Shown here: positions 6,419 through 9,915 of the stretch, piece after piece | Position numbering within the stretch: position 1 is the first letter of the stretch | Layout of the letters: each line of letters starts with the position of its first letter | NCBI GenBank assembly: GCA_945938205.1 | Contig: CAMEUL010000038.1 | Location: forward strand, 1 to 9,915 | Reading direction: 5' to 3' | Source: an uncultured Traorella sp. | GTDB taxonomy: Bacteria; Bacillota_I; Bacilli_A; Erysipelotrichales; Erysipelotrichaceae | DNA: 9,915 nucleotides | Position numbers and translations under genes: made by a program | The notes under the pieces: model-generated | Databases searched by the model: none | What the model saw: only the letters and a program-made list of their open reading frames with translations | What the model was told of the DNA's origin: nothing

Positions 6419-7846
6419 ATGGGAAAACTGATACTTTTCGAACTCAAGAAAATATTCAAGAAAAGAATAAATATCGTATTAATCGTGCTAGTTCTGTGTG
6501 GCATATCTTTCTTTAGTGTTAAAAGTATTCTACTGGATACATTTATTGCGTGGAATGAGTTTGCAACTTTTGATAATCAGAAGCTGTCAACCATTGAAAC
6601 CTATCGTTATATGGATGAAATTCTTCATCAGCAGGCAGGCATGATGGATGACAGATATGCGGATCGAATTGAAGCATACAGAAAATCCATACTAGATGAA
6701 TATCAGATGGATCAGATTGATGATGTGAAAATGAAAAGCGTCTATGGTGAGAATTATCTTCAATTGATCGAGGCTGGGGAAAAGGGAACCATGAGCAGTC
6801 AGCAAATCGATGAATTGAATGAAAAATTATAACAGTATGAGGAATGTAGAGGCTTTAAAATGTGTCTGTTTCCACAAGATGAGAATCATTTTACGATCAA
6901 GACATTTTATATGAACCGCAATGGTGCTGATACGTTGTATCAATTATTCTCATCGGGGAACGTGGACCAGAATCGTTATGAATTGATGATGGATCGAAAT
7001 AAAAAAGTCATTCATTTAAAAAATCCAAATGAAAACAGCATTCTCTCTTCCATTATAATGTATGATCAGGATTCTTCTTTAGATCAGTTTGAAATTACTT
7101 GGTTGAATCAAAAATATTTAAATATGTCACATCAGATTGATTCGGATATAGGTGGATATTTGCTTATTCGATGATTTGGTAATGGGCAGCTTAATTTATC
7201 AAGTTTTCTTATGCTTCTGGCAATTCTTTTATTGACTTCTGATCTTTTCACGGCTGAGAAAAGAGTCCAATCTTATCAGACATGTACAGTAAAAGGGTAT
7301 AAACAGCTAACCATTGCCAAGATACTGACCGCTTTTCTGATTGTGCTTTGTCTAGTTGCTTTCAACATTCTTTTCAATATTGCACTGGTGAGTTCTATCG
7401 TACCTATACGGAATCTTGACATTCCATATTTATATAACTGTATCAACAACAATACAGGATTGCCATTTGGAATATTCACCATTCAAGAAATATTGAAAGC
7501 ACAGATACTCATGCTGATTACTGCGGGTATGGCAACAGCGGTCATGTCATTTGGGATCTCCTGCATTTCCAGAAACCGAATGATATCAACCGTTATAACG
7601 ATGCTGATTGTTATTCTACCATTGTTTGTGAAAGGCTTTCTAAGTGCCTTCTCTCCGTATGCCATGACATCAATTCTCGATTATTTGTCTTTCTCAATAA
7701 GTGTATTTACAAACATCAGACCTGTCATTCAACTATTTGATCATTCCTTTCTGTATTATCAAGGCGTGATTGTGATCTGGATTCTATTAATTCTGTGTAT
7801 TTGCGTTTTGTGTTATTGTAAGCAGAAAAAACATATTTTGAAATAA
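6419..7846 (+). pseudogene. Second ABC-2 permease, interrupted by two in-frame stop codons
   Basis: This is a tandem paralogue of the permease immediately upstream. One reading frame runs from the ATG at 6419 to the TAA at 7844-7846 and is broken only by TAA at 6830-6832 and TGA at 7172-7174. There is no net frameshift, and the reconstructed length (475 codons including the two stops) nearly equals the 474 residues of the intact copy. The three pieces align in order: 'ILFELKKIFKKR' plus helix 1 and the start of the outer domain; the rest of the outer domain; then helices 2-6 with 'GYKQLTIAKIL', 'VPIRNLD' and 'ISRNRMIS', all matching motifs of the upstream gene. The internal ATGs at 6860 and 7211 have no credible ribosome binding site. 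The first ATG follows GAGG (6408-6411). The second stop falls just before helix 2, so no fragment keeps the full membrane domain. A functional split protein is unlikely. Confidence 0.88.
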
Positions 7847-7847
7847 C

Positions 7848-7879
7848 TAAAAAGGATTGTCACGCGACAATCCTTTTTA
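7848..7879. terminator. Bidirectional intrinsic terminator after the sigma/ABC operon and the ABC-F gene
   Basis: A perfect 14-bp stem (7848-7861 with 7866-7879, core AAAAAGGATTGTC / GACAATCCTTTTT) closes a 4-nt ACGC loop and ends in five T on either strand. It lies 1 nt after the stop of the broken permease. The TGA stop of the convergent ABC-F gene (7862-7860) falls at the loop end of the stem, so one element serves both transcription units. Confidence 0.92.
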
Positions 7880-9398
7880 TAAATCTTTGATTTTTGATTT
7901 CATATACTGTATCACAGACTTCTTCAATGTATTTACGATCATGTGATATTGAAAGAATTGCTCCATCAAATTCAATCAGCATCTTTCGAAGTGTTGGATT
8001 GCTGAGAGGAGAAAGATTTCGTGTGGGTTCATCTAATATGAGAACATTACACTCTTCTAGTATAAATCTTAACAGATAAAGTTTTGCTTTCTGTCCTTCA
8101 CTGAGATCTTTCATTTGATGGATCATTTCATCACGGGTAAATTTCATCCTTCCCATCATTTCTCTTGCCTTGGTAATCTCTTCTTTTGTTTGGTTGGGTG
8201 CAAGATAATCAAGAGGTGAGTATTCAAGATCCATGTTTTTGGAATAGGTTTGAGGCATATAACCAATCTTTAGATCTTCTCTATCTTTTAGATCTTCAAA
8301 TATTTTTTGAATGAGCGTTGTTTTTCCGCAGCCATTATTTCCAATAAGCACTACTTTTTCGTTCCCTTTAATGAACAGATCGACATCCTCTATCAGTGTT
8401 TTGTTTTCCACTTGAATACGATCATAATGGAGTTCACAGATGATCTTATTAGGATTCCAATCAAAAGGTTCAAAAAAGACATCAATGGCTTCTTCTAAAG
8501 TATCTAGTTTGGTGTAGCCCTCTTTCTCAAAACGTTTTTCCATGGATTTTAAGGCATGCATCTTTTTCTTCAAAAGTCTTCCTTTGGCTGGATTTTGTCT
8601 TGTGATCGTATTTTGATAATGATGGACACTGTTCATGATGTCGTTGAGTTTTTGTTGTTTCTTCAGGTATTCCTGTTTTTCTTTATTTGCCAGCTGTTCT
8701 TCTTTTTCAATCATATGTAATCGGTTTGAAAGAAAAGAAAAATAACTTCCATGATAAAAAGAATGGCGTACTTTGGTCTTCTTGTTCACCTGTTCCAAAA
8801 GCAAAATATCGGTAGCTACATTTTCAAGTAGTGTTTCATCATGCGAAATGAATAAAATTCCATGATTGAATTCTTTCATAAAGGTTTCAAGCCATGTCAA
8901 GGTTTCTAAATCTAGATCATTGGTTGGTTCATCCAAACAAAGAAAATCAACAGGTTTCATCAAGACCTTCACCAGCATCAGTTTTACTTTCTCACCACCG
9001 CTTAATTGATAAATAGGTGTTTCTCTTTCCACGAAATCACTGGGCAAGTGCAGCTGGATACATAATTGTGCTACTTTGGATAATTCATTATAGGCTTCAA
9101 ATGCGATTTCTTCATTTACGTTTTCTTTAAGACAATATTCATAAGGGGTGCTATTTTCCCAAATAGGATCCATGATCTGAGGGAGATAGCCGATATTCAA
9201 ATGATTGCGATCAATATTACCACTAGACGAAGCATAGGAAAGATGCAATCCAAGAATACTTTTCAACAAGGTGCTCTTTCCGTTTCCTTCTTCGCCGATG
9301 ATAGCAATGCGATCAGTATCGTTGATGACCAAATTCAGATCATCAATCAGAGATTTTCCAGTATTATCTGTAATGGTTAAATGATGTATTGTAAGCAT
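7860..9398 (-). CDS. ABC-F family ATPase (ribosome-acting; candidate antibiotic target-protection protein)
   Basis: This 512-residue soluble protein has two ATP-binding cassettes and no membrane segment, the ABC-F layout. Cassette 1 has Walker A GEEGNGKST (35-43), Q74, signature LSGGE (132-136), Walker B FLCLDEP (152-158) with 'TNDLD', and H186. A charged, helical linker (about 220-320, with 'NPAKGRLLKKKMHALKSMEK' at 269-288) corresponds to the segment that enters the ribosomal E site in known ABC-F proteins. Cassette 2 has Walker A GNNGCGKTT (353-361), an altered signature LSEGQ (432-436), Walker B VLILDEP (452-458) with 'TRNLSPL' replacing the usual 'TNHLD', and H486. Such proteins either protect ribosomes from PtC/exit-tunnel antibiotics or act in general translation; I cannot tell which. 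A strong AAAGGAGG lies 6 nt upstream of the ATG. The gene has its own promoter and a structured leader with a tiny ORF (9399-9533), which favours drug-responsive control. Confidence 0.9.
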   Translation of the reverse strand: MLTIHHLTITDNTGKSLIDDLNLVINDTDRIAIIGEEGNGKSTLLKSILGLHLSYASSSGNIDRNHLNIGYLPQIMDPIWENSTPYEYCLKENVNEEIAFEAYNELSKVAQLCIQLHLPSDFVERETPIYQLSGGEKVKLMLVKVLMKPVDFLCLDEPTNDLDLETLTWLETFMKEFNHGILFISHDETLLENVATDILLLEQVNKKTKVRHSFYHGSYFSFLSNRLHMIEKEEQLANKEKQEYLKKQQKLNDIMNSVHHYQNTITRQNPAKGRLLKKKMHALKSMEKRFEKEGYTKLDTLEEAIDVFFEPFDWNPNKIICELHYDRIQVENKTLIEDVDLFIKGNEKVVLIGNNGCGKTTLIQKIFEDLKDREDLKIGYMPQTYSKNMDLEYSPLDYLAPNQTKEEITKAREMMGRMKFTRDEMIHQMKDLSEGQKAKLYLLRFILEECNVLILDEPTRNLSPLSNPTLRKMLIEFDGAILSISHDRKYIEEVCDTVYEIKNQRFIKRIVA

Positions 9399-9399
9399 G

Positions 9400-9419
9400 T
9401 CATACCTCCTTTGGTATGA
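9400..9419 (-). promoter_or_regulatory. Hairpin overlapping the ABC-F ribosome binding site
   Basis: On the minus strand TCATACC (9419-9413) pairs perfectly over 7 bp with GGTATGA (9406-9400) around the loop AAAGGA. The Shine-Dalgarno AAAGGAGG thus has six bases in the loop and its last GG in the stem, and the stem ends 1 nt before the ATG. This would reduce ribosome access when folded, the expected final element of a translational attenuator. Confidence 0.55.
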
Positions 9420-9423
9420 AGAA

Positions 9424-9468
9424 GCGCATTAAAAACAAGTATAAATGATTTCATTGTTTTTCTTACGC
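9424..9468 (-). promoter_or_regulatory. Leader hairpin beginning inside the leader ORF
   Basis: On the minus strand GCGTAAGAAAAACAA (9468-9454) faces TTGTTTTTAATGCGC (9438-9424). Thirteen of 15 positions pair (one G-T wobble, one 2x2 internal loop), around a 15-nt loop. The left arm starts with the last sense codon and the stop of the four-codon leader ORF, so a ribosome at the end of that ORF would open the stem base. No U-run follows the right arm, so it is not a simple terminator. Confidence 0.5.
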
Positions 9469-9477
9469 GATTTTCAT
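9463..9477 (-). CDS. Four-codon leader ORF (MKIA) upstream of the ABC-F gene
   Basis: The minus strand reads ATG AAA ATC GCG TAA, preceded 5 nt upstream by AAGGGGTG (9490-9483), a good ribosome binding site. It lies about 20 nt after the predicted transcription start and 64 nt before the ABC-F ATG. Very short translated leaders of this kind are established in ribosome-mediated attenuation of erm genes and several ABC-F resistance genes, where drug-stalled ribosomes refold the mRNA. At this length the ORF alone is weak evidence; the binding site, position and overlapping hairpin make it credible. An alternative 25-codon ORF (9454-9377) overlaps the ABC-F start but has no clear binding site. 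Confidence 0.45.
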   Translation of the reverse strand: MKIA

Positions 9478-9504
9478 GCTTTCACCCCTTCTTTGACTGA
9501 AATA

Positions 9505-9533
9505 ATAGTAGCACAAATCAAAAATAGTTACAA
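9505..9533 (-). promoter_or_regulatory. Sigma-A type promoter of the ABC-F gene
   Basis: On the minus strand TTGTAA (9533-9528) and TACTAT (9510-9505) are separated by exactly 17 bp, and the -10 is extended by TGC (9513-9511). Transcription should start near 9498, giving a leader of about 100 nt before the ABC-F ATG. It lies just downstream of the terminator of the methionine permease gene, so the ABC-F gene is an independent unit. Confidence 0.65.
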
Positions 9534-9539
9534 ATAAAG

Positions 9540-9559
9540 AAAAAGGCTTTCGCCTTTTT
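9540..9559 (-). terminator. Intrinsic terminator of the methionine permease gene
   Basis: An 8-bp stem AAAAAGGC / GCCTTTTT (9540-9547 with 9552-9559) reads GAAA as its loop on the minus strand, a stable GNRA tetraloop. It is followed by CTTTATTTG. The permease TAA stop (9560-9558) overlaps the upstream foot of the stem. Confidence 0.85.
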
Positions 9560-9915
9560 AATGAGATGTTTTCTTGTAAAGATATTCGGATGTGGATTGG
9601 ATCAGTGTAGTAATCAGCAGCAGAATGATGACAACAACATAAGTGGTATCATTTTGATGACGAACATAACCATGGTTATAAGCATAGCCTCCCAATCCTC
9701 CGGCACCGAAGGCCCCACAAATCGTTGTATTGGCAATGAGTGCGATCATCGTAATACTGATGCCTCGAATGATACTTGGAATGCTTTCTTTGAGATAGAC
9801 ACGAAGAACGGTCTGAAGTGGGGAATCACCCATGGCTTTACTGGCTTCGATCAGTCCAGGATCCACTTCCAGTAAAGAGGATTCCACCTGACGAGCGAAG
9901 AAAGGAATGGTTCCT
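9558..9915 (-). CDS. metI: MetI-type methionine ABC transporter permease, C-terminal part (5' partial)
   Basis: This is an inner-membrane permease subunit of a MetNIQ-type importer for methionine. The frame is open through the right edge; 118 residues are visible and the start lies outside the window. The visible part begins 'GTIPFFARQVESSLLEVDPG' and contains the EAA cytoplasmic loop 'EASKAMGDSP' that contacts the ATPase. A transmembrane segment 'ITMIALIANTTICGAFGAGG' and the MetI-typical 'GAGGLGGYAYNHGY' follow, then the last helix 'VVVIILLLITTLIQS'. The order and spacing match the C-terminal half of MetI. A GTG that could be taken as a start at 9887 is simply an internal Val codon. The ATPase and lipoprotein genes would be expected nearby; neither lies between it and the ABC-F gene, so they must be upstream or elsewhere. 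Substrate assignment rests on family resemblance. Confidence 0.88.
   Translation of the reverse strand, partial: GTIPFFARQVESSLLEVDPGLIEASKAMGDSPLQTVLRVYLKESIPSIIRGISITMIALIANTTICGAFGAGGLGGYAYNHGYVRHQNDTTYVVVIILLLITTLIQSTSEYLYKKTSH

Noticed and set aside
6860..7174. Independent 104-residue gene
   Set aside because: It is in the same frame as the ATG at 6419, starts without a binding site and matches the middle of the permease outer domain, so it is a piece of the broken permease.
7172..7174. TGA read as Trp or selenocysteine in the second permease
   Set aside because: A TAA in the same frame also interrupts the gene, TGA ends two other genes normally, and no obvious selenocysteine-type stem follows. 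Two nonsense mutations explain it more simply.
7211..7846. Independent 211-residue membrane protein
   Set aside because: Same frame again, no ribosome binding site, and homology begins upstream of its ATG. It is the 3' piece of the broken permease.
9424..9468. Leader hairpin as a Rho-independent terminator or attenuator
   Set aside because: The right arm ends in GCGC with no U-run after it, so transcriptional termination is unlikely; a role in translation control fits better.
9561..9875. Plus-strand 104-residue frame opposite the methionine permease
   Set aside because: It is the reverse-strand shadow of a clear MetI family protein, with no binding site or homology.
1..9915. Mobile element, CRISPR, tRNA/rRNA or prophage signals
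   Set aside because: No transposase or integrase, no regular direct-repeat array, no cloverleaf or rRNA sequence and no attachment-site repeats were seen on either strand.

Overview
The window reads as a chromosomal segment of a low-GC Gram-positive bacterium (Bacillota). The evidence is AT-rich codon use, strong AGGAGG-type ribosome binding sites, short intrinsic terminators and dense gene packing. The protein flavour suggests an Erysipelotrichia- or Clostridia-like gut anaerobe, but that is an inference from family resemblance only. No rRNA, tRNA, CRISPR array, insertion sequence or prophage signal is visible. All genes except one look intact or are cut only by the window edges.

Region 1 (1-1894, plus strand) is the 3' end of an aromatic amino acid unit: the C-terminal part of prephenate dehydratase (pheA), with its ACT domain, overlaps an AspC/TyrB-like PLP aminotransferase by 13 nt. 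The pair would make phenylpyruvate and could transaminate it to phenylalanine. It ends in a bidirectional hairpin shared with the convergent region 2.

Region 2 (1888-2736, minus strand) is a single-gene diguanylate cyclase (GGDEF, with an I-site) whose N-terminal sensor half carries a Cys/His-rich patch. It is transcribed divergently from region 3 across a 135-bp AT-rich control region.

Region 3 (2872-7879, plus strand) is a compact five-cistron operon: an ECF sigma factor, a six-helix membrane protein with a soluble N-terminal segment (candidate anti-sigma or sensor), an ABC-2 ATPase, and two tandem paralogous permeases. Junctions are -17, -10, +3 and +1 nt, so the products are probably made together. 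The layout is analogous to Bacillus subtilis sigY-yxlCDEFG, and a self-regulated efflux or envelope-stress module is the best guess. The second permease is broken by two in-frame stop codons without any frameshift, which points to recent decay. The operon ends at a 14-bp bidirectional terminator.

Region 4 (7860-9533, minus strand) is an ABC-F family protein with its own sigma-A-type promoter and a leader of about 100 nt. That leader holds a four-codon ORF with a Shine-Dalgarno sequence, a 15-position hairpin starting inside the leader ORF, and a second hairpin covering the ABC-F ribosome binding site. This looks like a ribosome-mediated attenuator of the kind that controls antibiotic-responsive ABC-F and erm genes.

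Region 5 (9540-9915, minus strand) is the C-terminal part of a MetI-type methionine ABC permease, followed by its own terminator. Its start lies beyond the right edge.

The observations most worth following are the ABC-F leader, the doubly interrupted permease, and the candidate anti-sigma protein that seems to reuse an ABC-2 permease-like membrane core.
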